Positions 38,662 to 47,255 of a DNA stretch of 64,000 nucleotides are shown here, piece after piece. This stretch comes from Nevskia ramosa DSM 11499 (GTDB taxonomy: Bacteria; Pseudomonadota; Gammaproteobacteria; Nevskiales; Nevskiaceae), in contig NZ_ATVI01000005.1 in NCBI RefSeq assembly GCF_000420645.1, positions 790,357 through 854,356 on the forward strand. The letters are read 5' to 3'. A program made the position numbers and the translations under genes. Under the pieces are notes generated by a model. The model ran no database searches and was not told where the DNA came from. It saw only the letters and a list, made by a program, of their open reading frames with translations. How positions within the stretch are numbered: position 1 is the stretch's first letter; each line of letters starts with the position of its first letter.

Positions 38662-39441
38662 ATGAGTCGACCAGCAATCTTCATTACCGGTGCCGCTGCG
38701 GGAATCGGTCGTGCCACGGCCGAGTTGTATGCGGCCAAGGGCTGGTTCGTCGGTCTGTACGACCTTGCCGGTGATGCCGTCGCCGCCTTGCATACGCAAC
38801 TGGGTGCCGACCACGCAATTGCCGAAGCGTTGGACGTGACCGATGCCGCCGCCGTGGCCGCCGCGCTGGAACGTTTCTTCGCCCGCAGTGGCCGGCTCGA
38901 TGTGATGTTCAGCTGCGCCGGCATCCTGACCACCGGTGACTTCGCGGACATTCCGATCGCCCGCCATCACCTGATCGTCGATGTGAATCTGAAGGGCGTC
39001 ATCAACGGCGCACATGCGGCCTTGCCGTATCTGCGGCAGACGCGGGGCGCCTGCCTGATCAACATGGCTTCGGCCTCGGCGATCCACGGCGCGCCGGGCT
39101 TCGCGAGCTACGGTGCAACCAAGTTCGCGGTGAAGGGTCTGACCGAAGCTTTGAGCATCGAGTGGGCGCAGTACGGGATCCGCGTGATGGACCTGCTGCC
39201 GCTGTTCGTCGCGACGCCGATGGTCCATGACGTGGCTGCGCCGCCGAAGTCGATCACCCGGATGGGCGTGAACCTTACGGCCGAAGACATTGCCGCCAAG
39301 GTCTGGCAGGTGTCGCAGTCGAAGCGTCTGGCGCATACCCATTGGTATCCCGGCCTGCAGACGAAAGGGCTGGCGCTGGCCAACAAGTTGTTGCCGGCTT
39401 TCCTCAATCGCTACACGACCAAACTGGTCAGCGGCTACTGA
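38662..39441 (+). CDS. Short-chain dehydrogenase/reductase
   Basis: The 259-residue classical SDR has the cofactor motif TGAAAGIGRATAELY (residues about 9-23) and the CAGIL equivalent of NNAG. The active-site Ser is in INMASASAIHG, and Tyr and Lys are in ASYGATKFAVKGL. The acidic residue after beta-2 (YDLAGD) suggests NAD(H) preference, which is a weak inference. Substrate is unknown. The stop is 4 bp before the first possible start of the DUF3450 gene, so it may be the first gene of the TonB-type operon. Confidence 0.93.
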   Translation: MSRPAIFITGAAAGIGRATAELYAAKGWFVGLYDLAGDAVAALHTQLGADHAIAEALDVTDAAAVAAALERFFARSGRLDVMFSCAGILTTGDFADIPIARHHLIVDVNLKGVINGAHAALPYLRQTRGACLINMASASAIHGAPGFASYGATKFAVKGLTEALSIEWAQYGIRVMDLLPLFVATPMVHDVAAPPKSITRMGVNLTAEDIAAKVWQVSQSKRLAHTHWYPGLQTKGLALANKLLPAFLNRYTTKLVSGY

Positions 39442-39445
39442 CGGG

Positions 39446-40237
39446 ATGACGATGTCCAGACTTCGATTCGCCGCAGTTCTTCTCGGCCTCATCAGCAGCC
39501 CGATCAGTGGTCCGGTTGGGGCTCAGGGCGGCTCGCCGGCCGTCGACGCCACCGTGCAGGCAAATCAGGCGGCGAAAGCGGCGCAGGCGCGCATCGATGC
39601 GCTCGATGACCAGACTCGCACCATGCTCGAACGCTATCGCGCGGCGATCTGGCAGGCGCAGCAGCTGAAGGTCTACGTCGAGCAGATCGAACCACTGCTG
39701 GCGACTCAGGAAGCGGAGCGCGCAGCGCTGGCCGCACAAGCTCGCGATCTCGCCACCAATACCCGCGATCTGACGCCGCTGCTGCTGAAGATGATCGACA
39801 GCCTGGACAAGTTCATCGCCCTTGATCTGCCGTTCCTGCAGGCCGAGCGCCGCGACCGCATCGCCTCCTTGAAGCAGCTGATGACCGATCCGGCGGTGAC
39901 TCAGGCCGAGAAATATCGCCGGGTCGTCGAGGCCTATCGCATCGAAGGCGACTACGGCCGCGTGTTCGGTGCGGAGCGCATGGAGCTCAGCGAAGGCAGC
40001 GACAAGAAGCTGATCGACGTGCTCCGTGTGGGTCGCACCGCGCTGTACGGCCTGACCTTGGATGGCCGTGAAGCGCTGCACTGGGACCCGGCGAAGAAGC
40101 AATGGATCGGCCTGCCGGAGCAGCATCGCGGCGAAATCCGCGAAGCGCTGCGCATCGCCCGTGAAACGGCGGCACCGCTGGTTGTGAAGCTGCCCGTCCC
40201 GGCGCCGCGAGTGGCTGCTGCCGGAGCGCAGCCATGA
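39446..40237 (+). CDS. DUF3450 periplasmic coiled-coil protein of a TonB2-type system
   Basis: The product of 263 residues (or 261 from the ATG at 39452) has a signal peptide ending near PVGAQGG. A long coiled coil follows (QANQAAKAAQARIDALDDQTRTMLERY; AQQLKVYVEQIEPLLATQEAERAAL). The DUF3450 core includes LTPLLLKMIDSLDKFIALDLPFLQAERRDRI and GDYGRVFGAERMEL. DUF3450 genes are known to sit upstream of TtpC-ExbB-ExbD-TonB clusters in marine gammaproteobacteria. The stop overlaps the ttpC-like start by 4 bp. Confidence 0.9.
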   Translation: MTMSRLRFAAVLLGLISSPISGPVGAQGGSPAVDATVQANQAAKAAQARIDALDDQTRTMLERYRAAIWQAQQLKVYVEQIEPLLATQEAERAALAAQARDLATNTRDLTPLLLKMIDSLDKFIALDLPFLQAERRDRIASLKQLMTDPAVTQAEKYRRVVEAYRIEGDYGRVFGAERMELSEGSDKKLIDVLRVGRTALYGLTLDGREALHWDPAKKQWIGLPEQHRGEIREALRIARETAAPLVVKLPVPAPRVAAAGAQP

Positions 40238-41604
40238 GCCGCATGAGCGCGCTTTTCGTTGCGCTGCTGTTCGGCAGCTTGGGTATCGCCCACGCCCAGC
40301 AACCCGCCGGCATCGACGATCTGCTGAAGTCGATCCGCGAATCGAGTGCCCAGAACGCCAAGATCAATCAGGAGCGCGAAGCGCGTTTCCTGCGCAACAA
40401 GGCCGATCAGCAGGCGCAGCTCGCTCAGGCCGAAGCCGAACTGCGCATCGCCGAAGGCAAGGCTGCGGCGGTGCGCAGCCGCTATGAAGGCGCGCAGAAA
40501 GCAATCACTGATTACAAGGCGCAGCTGACGGCCAGCAGTGGCGATCTCGGTCAGGTCTACGCGGCAGTGCGCGAAGCGGCGGCGCAGTTCCGGGCAGCGG
40601 CGGCGGATTCGTATGTCACCGCGCAGTTCCCGGAGCGGCTGAAAGTGCTCGATCAGCTGGCTGATCCGAACCGCTTGCCGAGCAATCAGCAGCTCGAGGA
40701 TTTCTGGTTTCTGCTGATGCAGGAGATCAGCGAGAACGGCAAGGTCGTGCGCTTTCCGGCGGAGGTCACGGCGATCGATGGCCTGACGACCCGGCAGACG
40801 GTGACTCGGATCGGTGCCTTCGGCGCGATTCACGACGGCAAGTATCTGGTCGCCCAGCCCGGCGGCGCCCTGGTGACGCCGCAGCGTTCCGAGCAGTCCA
40901 GCAGCCTTGCGCATGCCTTGGAGGAAGCCAAGGCCGAGGACGGCTGGCTGCCGGTGGCGATCGATCCGACGCGCGGCAATCTGCTGCGGCTCGCGGCTCT
41001 CCGGCCGGACGTGATCGAGCGCATCCATCAAGGCGGCCCGGTGGGCTACGTGATCATCGTGCTGGGTCTGGTTGGCGTCGGCCTGGCGTTGTATCAGCTC
41101 TGGTATCTGGCGATCGTCGGTGGCCGCATGAGCCGTCAGCTTGGCAACCTCGAAGCACCGCAGCCGGACAACCCGCTTGGCCGAGTCCTCGCCTGCCTGA
41201 AGGACGATGACCGCGCCCATGATCCGGAAGTGCTGGAAACCCGCGTCTCCGAAGCGGTGCTCAGAGAACTGCCGCGCATCGAGCGCTTCCAGAGCTTTCT
41301 GAGCATGGTCGTTGCGGCGGGGCCGCTGCTCGGCCTGGTCGGCACCGTCACCGGCATGATCATCACGTTCCAGGTGATCACCGAAGTCGGCGCCGGCGAT
41401 CCCAAGGTGATGGCTGGCGGCATCTCGCAGGCGATGATCGCGACCGTGCTGGGTCTGTTGATCGCGATCCCGATCCTGTTCATCAACAGCGTGCTTGGCG
41501 CACGTTCGCGAGTGCTGGTGCAGGTGCTCGACGAACAGGCCGCTGGCTTGCTGGCGCGCCGTCTCGAAGCGCGTGCCCCTGGCGCTTCAGGTGCCGTGCC
41601 ATGA
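40234..41604 (+). CDS. TtpC-like MotA/TolQ/ExbB proton-channel protein with long periplasmic domain
   Basis: TtpC is the extra ExbB-like subunit needed by TonB2 systems in Vibrio. The 456-residue product has a signal peptide (ALFVALLFGSLGIAHA). A periplasmic coiled coil lies at about residues 25-130 (QEREARFLRNKADQQAQLAQAEAEL). A globular domain runs to about 265, where the first membrane helix begins (VGYVIIVLGLVGVGLALYQLW). The MotA/ExbB domain follows with FLSMVVAAGPLLGLVGTVTGMIITF and GISQAMIATVLGLLIAIPIL. It is coupled to the following exbB by a 4-bp overlap. Confidence 0.92.
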   Translation: MSRMSALFVALLFGSLGIAHAQQPAGIDDLLKSIRESSAQNAKINQEREARFLRNKADQQAQLAQAEAELRIAEGKAAAVRSRYEGAQKAITDYKAQLTASSGDLGQVYAAVREAAAQFRAAAADSYVTAQFPERLKVLDQLADPNRLPSNQQLEDFWFLLMQEISENGKVVRFPAEVTAIDGLTTRQTVTRIGAFGAIHDGKYLVAQPGGALVTPQRSEQSSSLAHALEEAKAEDGWLPVAIDPTRGNLLRLAALRPDVIERIHQGGPVGYVIIVLGLVGVGLALYQLWYLAIVGGRMSRQLGNLEAPQPDNPLGRVLACLKDDDRAHDPEVLETRVSEAVLRELPRIERFQSFLSMVVAAGPLLGLVGTVTGMIITFQVITEVGAGDPKVMAGGISQAMIATVLGLLIAIPILFINSVLGARSRVLVQVLDEQAAGLLARRLEARAPGASGAVP

Positions 41605-42140
41605 ACGAGATGCTGCATCTGGTCTACGAACTGCCGCGCGATTCCTGGGAGGATTTCCTGCGCCTCGGCGGCTGGGTGGTGCAAGTGATCCTGGTCGCCT
41701 CGCTGGCGATGTGGCTGCTGATCCTCGAGCGCTACTGGTATCTGAAGCGCATCCATCCGTCGCGGCTTGCCGAGAAGAAAGCCGAGTGGACCGGCCGCCG
41801 CGAACGTCGCTCATGGACTGCGCAGCGGATTCGCGAGCAGTTGCTGTCCGAGCTGAAGATCGGCATGAGCGCGACCCTGCCGCTGATCAAGGTCATGGTG
41901 CCGCTGGCGCCGCTGCTGGGCCTGCTCGGCACCGTCGCCGGAATGCTCGAAGTGTTCGATGCGATGACCGCGGCCGGTCAGGCCGATGTCCGCGCGATGG
42001 CCTACGGCGTGTCGCACGCAATGGTCGCGACCTTGGCCGGCTTGATCGTCAGCCTGCTCGGCCTGTTCTTCTCGGTGCGGCTCGCCGCACGGGTGCGTTG
42101 GGAAACCGATCGCCTGCCTGACCGGTTCATTACGGAATGA
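41601..42140 (+). CDS. exbB: ExbB-like proton channel subunit
   Basis: The 179-residue product is a standard ExbB-like protein with three membrane helices: WVVQVILVASLAMWLLILERYW, LIKVMVPLAPLLGLLGTVAGMLEVF and GVSHAMVATLAGLIVSLLGLFF. With ExbD it forms the proton-driven motor that energises TonB. It is the second ExbB-family gene in the cluster, after the TtpC-like one, as in TonB2 systems. exbD follows after 12 bp. Confidence 0.94.
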   Translation: MNEMLHLVYELPRDSWEDFLRLGGWVVQVILVASLAMWLLILERYWYLKRIHPSRLAEKKAEWTGRRERRSWTAQRIREQLLSELKIGMSATLPLIKVMVPLAPLLGLLGTVAGMLEVFDAMTAAGQADVRAMAYGVSHAMVATLAGLIVSLLGLFFSVRLAARVRWETDRLPDRFITE

Positions 42141-42152
42141 ACAACTAGGCTC

Positions 42153-42566
42153 ATGAAAGTCCGCCGCCATTCCCAAGCCCGTGAAGACACCCACATCGAC
42201 CTTGCGCCGATGCTCGATTTCTTCCTGAACCTGCTGATCTTTTTCATCATCAGCGCGGCCTTCGTCAGCGAATCCGGCCTGAAGATCAACCGGCCGAGTG
42301 CGCAGACGGCGGTCAAGCTCGACAACTCGGCGATCTTCATCGGCATCTCGGCCAGCGGCGAAATCTTCGTCGATCGCGGCCGCGTCGATATTCGCCTGCT
42401 GCGGGCGACGATCGAACGCCTGCGTGCGCAGAAGCCGAAATCGCCAGTCGTGATCCAGGCCGATCGCGATGCGCGGGCCGGGCTGGTCGTCGAAGCGATG
42501 GATCAGGCGAGATTGGCCGGTGCCATTGACGTCGCGATTTCCGCGGCACCGGTCAGCACGCCCTGA
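42153..42566 (+). CDS. exbD: ExbD-like biopolymer transport protein
   Basis: The 137-residue product has the ExbD layout: a short cytoplasmic N-terminus and one membrane helix (IDLAPMLDFFLNLLIFFIISAAFV) that carries the conserved proton-accepting aspartate in PMLDFF. A periplasmic domain follows, with FIGISASGEIFVDRGRVDI and VVIQADRDARAGLVVEAMDQA. It functions with ExbB and TonB. The tonB ATG begins 1 bp after the stop. Confidence 0.95.
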   Translation: MKVRRHSQAREDTHIDLAPMLDFFLNLLIFFIISAAFVSESGLKINRPSAQTAVKLDNSAIFIGISASGEIFVDRGRVDIRLLRATIERLRAQKPKSPVVIQADRDARAGLVVEAMDQARLAGAIDVAISAAPVSTP

Positions 42567-42567
42567 G

Positions 42568-43338
42568 ATGGCGGCCGTCGCCGACAGCAGTGGCTTGATG
42601 CCGGCGCGTCGCAATGTGCTGCGCTGGTTGCTGCTCGCACCGCTGGCTGCGCTGCTGGTGCTGTTGATGGTGGTGATGATGCGCTGGATGATCCTTTCGC
42701 CTCATATCGATGGGCCGCCCGGGGACGAATCGCTGCCGGTATCGCAGATCGTCAAGGCTGAGGAACAGAAGCCGCCGGAGCCGGATGATGCGGCCGCCAA
42801 GCTGCCGGAACTGGCGCCACCGCCACCGCCCGATGCGCCGCCGTCGCTGGCGCGACCCAACCTGCCGGTGATTGCCGGGCCGTCGATTCCGATCGTTGCG
42901 CCGAATGTCGCGATCGCCAACATCGGCGTCGGCGACGTCAATCTCGGAATCGGCATGGGCCTCGGCAATTCCGGCACTTTCGGCGGCTTCGCCGGCGGTG
43001 GCGGCAACGGCAATGGCGGCGGGGGTGGCGGAGTCGGTGATGGTGGCTTCAAGGGCCGCGAGCTGGTGCCGCTGTCCACCGCGCGTCCGCAGATGCCGCC
43101 CTGGGCCTGCAAGCAGAAGCTGCAAGGCTGGGTCGAGGTGGTGTTCGTGGTCACGCCACGCGGCCAGGTCGAGAACGTGCGCATCGTCGATGCGAGTCCC
43201 AGAGGTGTCTTTGAAGCGGCGGCGATCGAAAGCGTCAGCCACTGGATCTATCCGAAAGGTGGCAAGGCGGCGGCTGAAGTGAAACAAAGAGTCGAGATGG
43301 ACCCGGCTGACTGCGCCTACAACTACAACAACCCATGA
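42568..43338 (+). CDS. tonB: TonB energy transducer
   Basis: TonB transmits proton-motive energy from ExbBD to outer-membrane receptors. The 256-residue product begins MAAVADSSGLM. The anchor helix is WLLLAPLAALLVLLMVVMM. A Pro-rich segment follows (ELAPPPPPDAPPS) and then an unusual glycine-rich linker (GFAGGGGNGNGGGGGGVGDGG) at about 145-165. The C-terminal TonB fold is GWVEVVFVVTPRGQVENVRIVDASPRGVFEAAAIESVSHWIYP. The stop overlaps the antiporter start by 4 bp. No TonB-dependent receptor gene is in the window. Confidence 0.94.
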   Translation: MAAVADSSGLMPARRNVLRWLLLAPLAALLVLLMVVMMRWMILSPHIDGPPGDESLPVSQIVKAEEQKPPEPDDAAAKLPELAPPPPPDAPPSLARPNLPVIAGPSIPIVAPNVAIANIGVGDVNLGIGMGLGNSGTFGGFAGGGGNGNGGGGGGVGDGGFKGRELVPLSTARPQMPPWACKQKLQGWVEVVFVVTPRGQVENVRIVDASPRGVFEAAAIESVSHWIYPKGGKAAAEVKQRVEMDPADCAYNYNNP

Positions 43339-44582
43339 AACCGAGTCTCTACCTGCCACTGTTGTCATCCGCACTGCTGCTGCCGCTGGCCGCGTTCGCC
43401 GCCGGCGATGCCCACGACGAAGCGCTGATCGAAACCCTGGCGATCGGCCTCGGCTTTGCCTTCGTCGGCGGCTTCATCGCGTTTCGTCTCGGCCTGCCGC
43501 CGCTGATTGGCTATCTGGTCGCCGGTGTTTCGGTGGGGCCGTTCACGCCGGGCCTGATCGTCGATGCGACGATCGCGCCGCAGCTCGCCGAGATCGGCGT
43601 GATCCTGCTGATGTTCGGCGTCGGCATGCATTTCTCGATTCGCGATCTGATGCGGGTGCGGCGCATCGCGGTGCCGGGTGCCATCGCGCAGATCGCGCTG
43701 GCCACCGCGATGGGTATTGGTCTGGCCGAGTTCTGGGGCTGGACCCTGGGCGGCGGCATCGTGCTCGGGCTGGCCCTGTCGGTGGCCAGTACCGTGGTGC
43801 TGCTGAAGGCGCTGGAAGCGCGCGGCATGCTGCAGTCGGAAGATGGCCAGATCGCGATCGGCTGGTTGATCGTCGAGGATCTGGTCATGGTCCTGGCGCT
43901 GGTGCTGCTGCCGGCGCTGGCCGGGCCGCTCAGAGGCGAAGCACTGGATCTGAACGCGTTGCTGCGCTCGCTGGGCCTGACCCTGGCGATGATCGCGCTG
44001 TTCGTGGTGCTGATGCTGGTGGTCGGCAAGCGGGTGTTTCCGTGGCTGCTGGCGAGAGTCGAGAAAAGCGGTTCGGCCGAGTTGTTCACCTTGGCGGCGA
44101 TCACCCTGTCGCTCGGCGTGGCGTTCATCTCGGCCGAACTGTTCGGCGTCAGCTTCGCGCTCGGTGCGTTCTTCGCCGGCATCGTCGTCAACGAATCGGA
44201 TCACAGCCATCGCGCCGCGGATGAACTGCGGCCGTTCCAGGATGCCTTCGCGGCGCTGTTCTTTGTCTCCGTCGGCATGCTGTTCGATCCGATGATCGTG
44301 GTCACTGCGCCTTTGTCGCTGCTGGCCGTGGTGGCGGTGATCGTCATCGGCAAGTCGGTGGTGGCTTACGCGATCGTCCGCGTGCTCGGCTGGTCGAACG
44401 GCACGGCCTTGAACGTATCGGCGGCACTGGCGCAGATCGGCGAGTTCAGTTTTATCCTGATCGGGCTCGGGCTCACTCTGGAACTGGTGCCGAAGCAGGC
44501 GCAGGGTCTGGTGGTGGCCGGTGCGCTGATCTCGATCGCCGTCAATCCGCTGGTGCTGCGCCTGACCACGCGTTTTCGCTGA
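43335..44582 (+). CDS. CPA2-family cation:proton antiporter without RCK domain
   Basis: The 415-residue membrane protein resembles the transport half of YbaL/KefB-type carriers: FRLGLPPLIGYLVAGVSVGPFTPG, AEIGVILLMFGVGMHFSIRDLMRVRR, GLALSVASTVVLLKALE and LGAFFAGIVVNESDHSHRAADEL. The N-terminus looks like an added signal peptide (SALLLPLAAFAAGDAHD). The cytoplasmic TrkA-N/RCK ligand-sensing domain that follows this unit in KefB and YbaL is absent; the protein ends after the last helix. It overlaps tonB by 4 bp and is followed 16 bp later by the TPR-DUF1329 gene, so it is part of the TonB-type operon. Ion specificity, K+ or Na+, is unknown. Confidence 0.92.
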   Translation: MKPSLYLPLLSSALLLPLAAFAAGDAHDEALIETLAIGLGFAFVGGFIAFRLGLPPLIGYLVAGVSVGPFTPGLIVDATIAPQLAEIGVILLMFGVGMHFSIRDLMRVRRIAVPGAIAQIALATAMGIGLAEFWGWTLGGGIVLGLALSVASTVVLLKALEARGMLQSEDGQIAIGWLIVEDLVMVLALVLLPALAGPLRGEALDLNALLRSLGLTLAMIALFVVLMLVVGKRVFPWLLARVEKSGSAELFTLAAITLSLGVAFISAELFGVSFALGAFFAGIVVNESDHSHRAADELRPFQDAFAALFFVSVGMLFDPMIVVTAPLSLLAVVAVIVIGKSVVAYAIVRVLGWSNGTALNVSAALAQIGEFSFILIGLGLTLELVPKQAQGLVVAGALISIAVNPLVLRLTTRFR

Positions 44583-44598
44583 CCGGGGCTGATCCGGA

Positions 44599-47181
44599 AT
44601 GAGGCGACTTCGCTCGACCCTGATTGCCGGCCTGCTGCTCGCCGGTACCGTGGCCGATGCCGATCAGTACCGTAGCCAGGCGCGGGTGCCGGAAGGCGAG
44701 GGCGCGTCGAAAGATCTCAACGCCCAGCTCAACTCGACCAACGATCCCTACGCGAAAGCGCTGCTGCTGCGCGAGCTGGCCGGGCAGGCCGCCGGCCGCA
44801 AGGATTACGAGCAGGCCGCGAAGTATCTCGATGAAGCGATCGCCACCGGCGCGCTGTCCGGCCCGGCGGCGGACCAGATGCGCGCCACGCTCGGCAAGCT
44901 CAGAGTCGGCAGCGGCGACCCGGCTAGCGTGATGAAGAACATCGAGCCGCTGTACAAGGCCGGCAAGGCACTGCCGCCGGAGCAGCTGGTGGCGCTGGGC
45001 GCGGCCTATCTGCAGCAGAAACGCTACAAGGATGCGGCCGGCGCGCTGGCCAAGGGCGTTGCGGCCAGACCGAATGCCGATATCTCCTGGCGGCGCGCGC
45101 TGTATGCGGCTTATGTTGGTGCCGGCGAAGAAGGCGAAGCGGCCAAGGTGCTGGAAACCGTGCTGCGCGATCAGCCAAGTGCCAAGGACGACTGGTTCCG
45201 GCTCAGCGCGCTGTATCTGAAGGCCGGCAACAGCGCGCGGGCGCAGGCGTCGATGGAAGTGGCGAGCCGCCTCGGCTATATCGTCAACGAGGAGCAGCGG
45301 CTGCAGCTGATCGGCCTCACTGCGCAGATCGGCGCGCCGTATGCCGCCGGCTCGCTGATGAAGGGCTGGCTCGATGGTCAGCAGCTGCCGCGCTCGGCGA
45401 CCAATCTGCGCACGCTGGCCGGGCTGTGGATCGCGTCGCGCGAATCGGCCTTGTCGATCGCCGCACTGAACGATGCGCTGAAGGCCGCACCATCGTCGGA
45501 GTTGTATCTGCAGCTTGGCCAGCTGCATCTCGATCGCGAGGAATATCCGAAGGCGATTGCAGCGCTTCAGCAGGCGATCGCGACCGGCGCCAAGTCCGGC
45601 CCGGCCTACATGACGCTGGGCATCGCGCTGTACCAGCAGGCCGAGGTCGATGCGGCCGCGAAGGCGTTCCGCGATGCTGCGCAGTATCCAGCCAGCCGCA
45701 AGCTCGCCGAGCAATGGGTCAAGTACCTGGACTCCGGCCGCGCTCGCGAACAGGCGATCACCGCACTGGCAACGCGCAAGTCGCGTCGCGATGACGGCAC
45801 GCCGGAGCTGGCGACCGGCTTGCTGAATGGACCGGTCAATGTCGCCGATGCGGAAGCGCCTGTTGGTGTACCGGCGACACCGGACGCCGCTTCGCCAGTT
45901 GCCGCATCAGGCAGTGCCGGCTTGACGCCGGTCGGCGCCGAGCAGGGCAGCAATGCTGCCGGCACCATTCCGCCGTGGACCGGTGGGCTGACGCGTTCGC
46001 AATGGCCGGCCGCGTTCAAGCCGGGCGGCAAGCTCGTCGATCCGTTCCCGAACGACAAGCCGAAGTACACGATCACCGCGTCGAACTTCGTCCAGTACGT
46101 CGGCCAGTTGTCGGACGGCCATCGCGCGCTGTTCGCGAAGTACCCGGACTACACGATGCCGGTCTACGAGACGCGCCGCACGGTGGCGTTCCCGCAGGCG
46201 ATCTACGACGCGACCAAGGCCAACAACGGCCGGGCCAGCGCACCGGCGGCGGATTCGCTCGAAGGGGCCAAGCTCGGCTTCCCGTTCCCGCAGCCGAAGA
46301 CCGGCGTCGAAGTGCTGTGGAATCACCGCGTGCGCTATCGCGGTGATGCCGTGCAGCTCAGCTACAAGCAGGCCGTGGTCGCGGCCGATGGCGCCATCCG
46401 CAATCTCGGCAACGTGGTGTTCCGGGTGCTGTTCCGCTACGGCAACATCAGCCAGCCGGGTGATGTGACGCGCGACAACATGCTCGCCTACGGCACCTTG
46501 AGTGTCGCCAAGCCGGGCGGCTCGCCGGAGTTCGTGGCGCTGTTCCATGAAACGGCGAATTCGCTGAAGACGGCGCGCGGCATTTGGGTGCTGCTGGTCA
46601 ATGTCGGCAAGATGTTCCGGGTGCCGCCGATCGGTTACGACCAGCCTTTTCCGGAGACCGACGCGATCCAGTTCATCGACATGGTCGACATGTACAACGG
46701 CCTGTTCGACCGCTATGTCTGGAAGCTCACCGGCAAGCGCGAGCTGCTGATTCCTTACAACGCCTATCGCTTGAGCGATGGCCGCTACAAGAACGCACAG
46801 CTGCTGACCAAGGGCCATTTCAACCAGGCCGGCGCCCGCTATGAGTTGCACCGGGTCTGGGTGGTCGAGGCGACGTTGCGGCCGGGCAATAATCACAGCT
46901 TCGGCCGCCGCCTGTTCTATGTCGACGAGGACAGCTGGAACGTGGTGCTGGTCGAGAACTACGATCCCGCCGGCCGCCTGTGGCGCTTCCAGGAAGGCCA
47001 TCTGCTGCCGCTGTACGACGTGCAAGCCTCGTTTGCGGTGCCGAGCCTTACTTACGACCTGAAGGCCGGCAGCTACTTCGCCGAGCGTCTGTTCTCGGAA
47101 TCGCCGGCGATCCAGTACGGCGTCAAGATGGACGATCAAGACTTCCTGCCGGCTTCGGTCAAGAACAAGTACAGCCGTTGA
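44599..47181 (+). CDS. TPR protein fused to a DUF1329 (LolB-like fold) domain
   Basis: The 860-residue product has a signal peptide (LIAGLLLAGTVADA). Residues about 40-400 are TPR-like repeats (YLDEAIATGALSG; LGAAYLQQKRYKDAAGALAKG; LHLDREEYPKAIAALQQAIATG). They match the TPR protein that closes TonB2 clusters in Vibrio and Shewanella. A low-complexity linker (residues about 400-438) leads into a complete DUF1329 domain from about residue 440: GLTPVGAEQGSNAAGTIPPWTGG, VDPFPNDKPKYTITASN, YDATKAN, LWNHRVRYRG, RRLFYVDEDSW. DUF1329 proteins are normally separate, secreted proteins of about 450 residues. The frame is uninterrupted with no internal ribosome site I can recognise, so this looks like a genuine fusion. 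Confidence 0.9.
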   Translation: MRRLRSTLIAGLLLAGTVADADQYRSQARVPEGEGASKDLNAQLNSTNDPYAKALLLRELAGQAAGRKDYEQAAKYLDEAIATGALSGPAADQMRATLGKLRVGSGDPASVMKNIEPLYKAGKALPPEQLVALGAAYLQQKRYKDAAGALAKGVAARPNADISWRRALYAAYVGAGEEGEAAKVLETVLRDQPSAKDDWFRLSALYLKAGNSARAQASMEVASRLGYIVNEEQRLQLIGLTAQIGAPYAAGSLMKGWLDGQQLPRSATNLRTLAGLWIASRESALSIAALNDALKAAPSSELYLQLGQLHLDREEYPKAIAALQQAIATGAKSGPAYMTLGIALYQQAEVDAAAKAFRDAAQYPASRKLAEQWVKYLDSGRAREQAITALATRKSRRDDGTPELATGLLNGPVNVADAEAPVGVPATPDAASPVAASGSAGLTPVGAEQGSNAAGTIPPWTGGLTRSQWPAAFKPGGKLVDPFPNDKPKYTITASNFVQYVGQLSDGHRALFAKYPDYTMPVYETRRTVAFPQAIYDATKANNGRASAPAADSLEGAKLGFPFPQPKTGVEVLWNHRVRYRGDAVQLSYKQAVVAADGAIRNLGNVVFRVLFRYGNISQPGDVTRDNMLAYGTLSVAKPGGSPEFVALFHETANSLKTARGIWVLLVNVGKMFRVPPIGYDQPFPETDAIQFIDMVDMYNGLFDRYVWKLTGKRELLIPYNAYRLSDGRYKNAQLLTKGHFNQAGARYELHRVWVVEATLRPGNNHSFGRRLFYVDEDSWNVVLVENYDPAGRLWRFQEGHLLPLYDVQASFAVPSLTYDLKAGSYFAERLFSESPAIQYGVKMDDQDFLPASVKNKYSR

Positions 47182-47255
47182 GGCGCCGCCGCCGGGGCCG
47201 TCATGCCCGAAGGCTAGAATGAACACTCGTCCGCACTGAACTCCCTGTCTGATCC

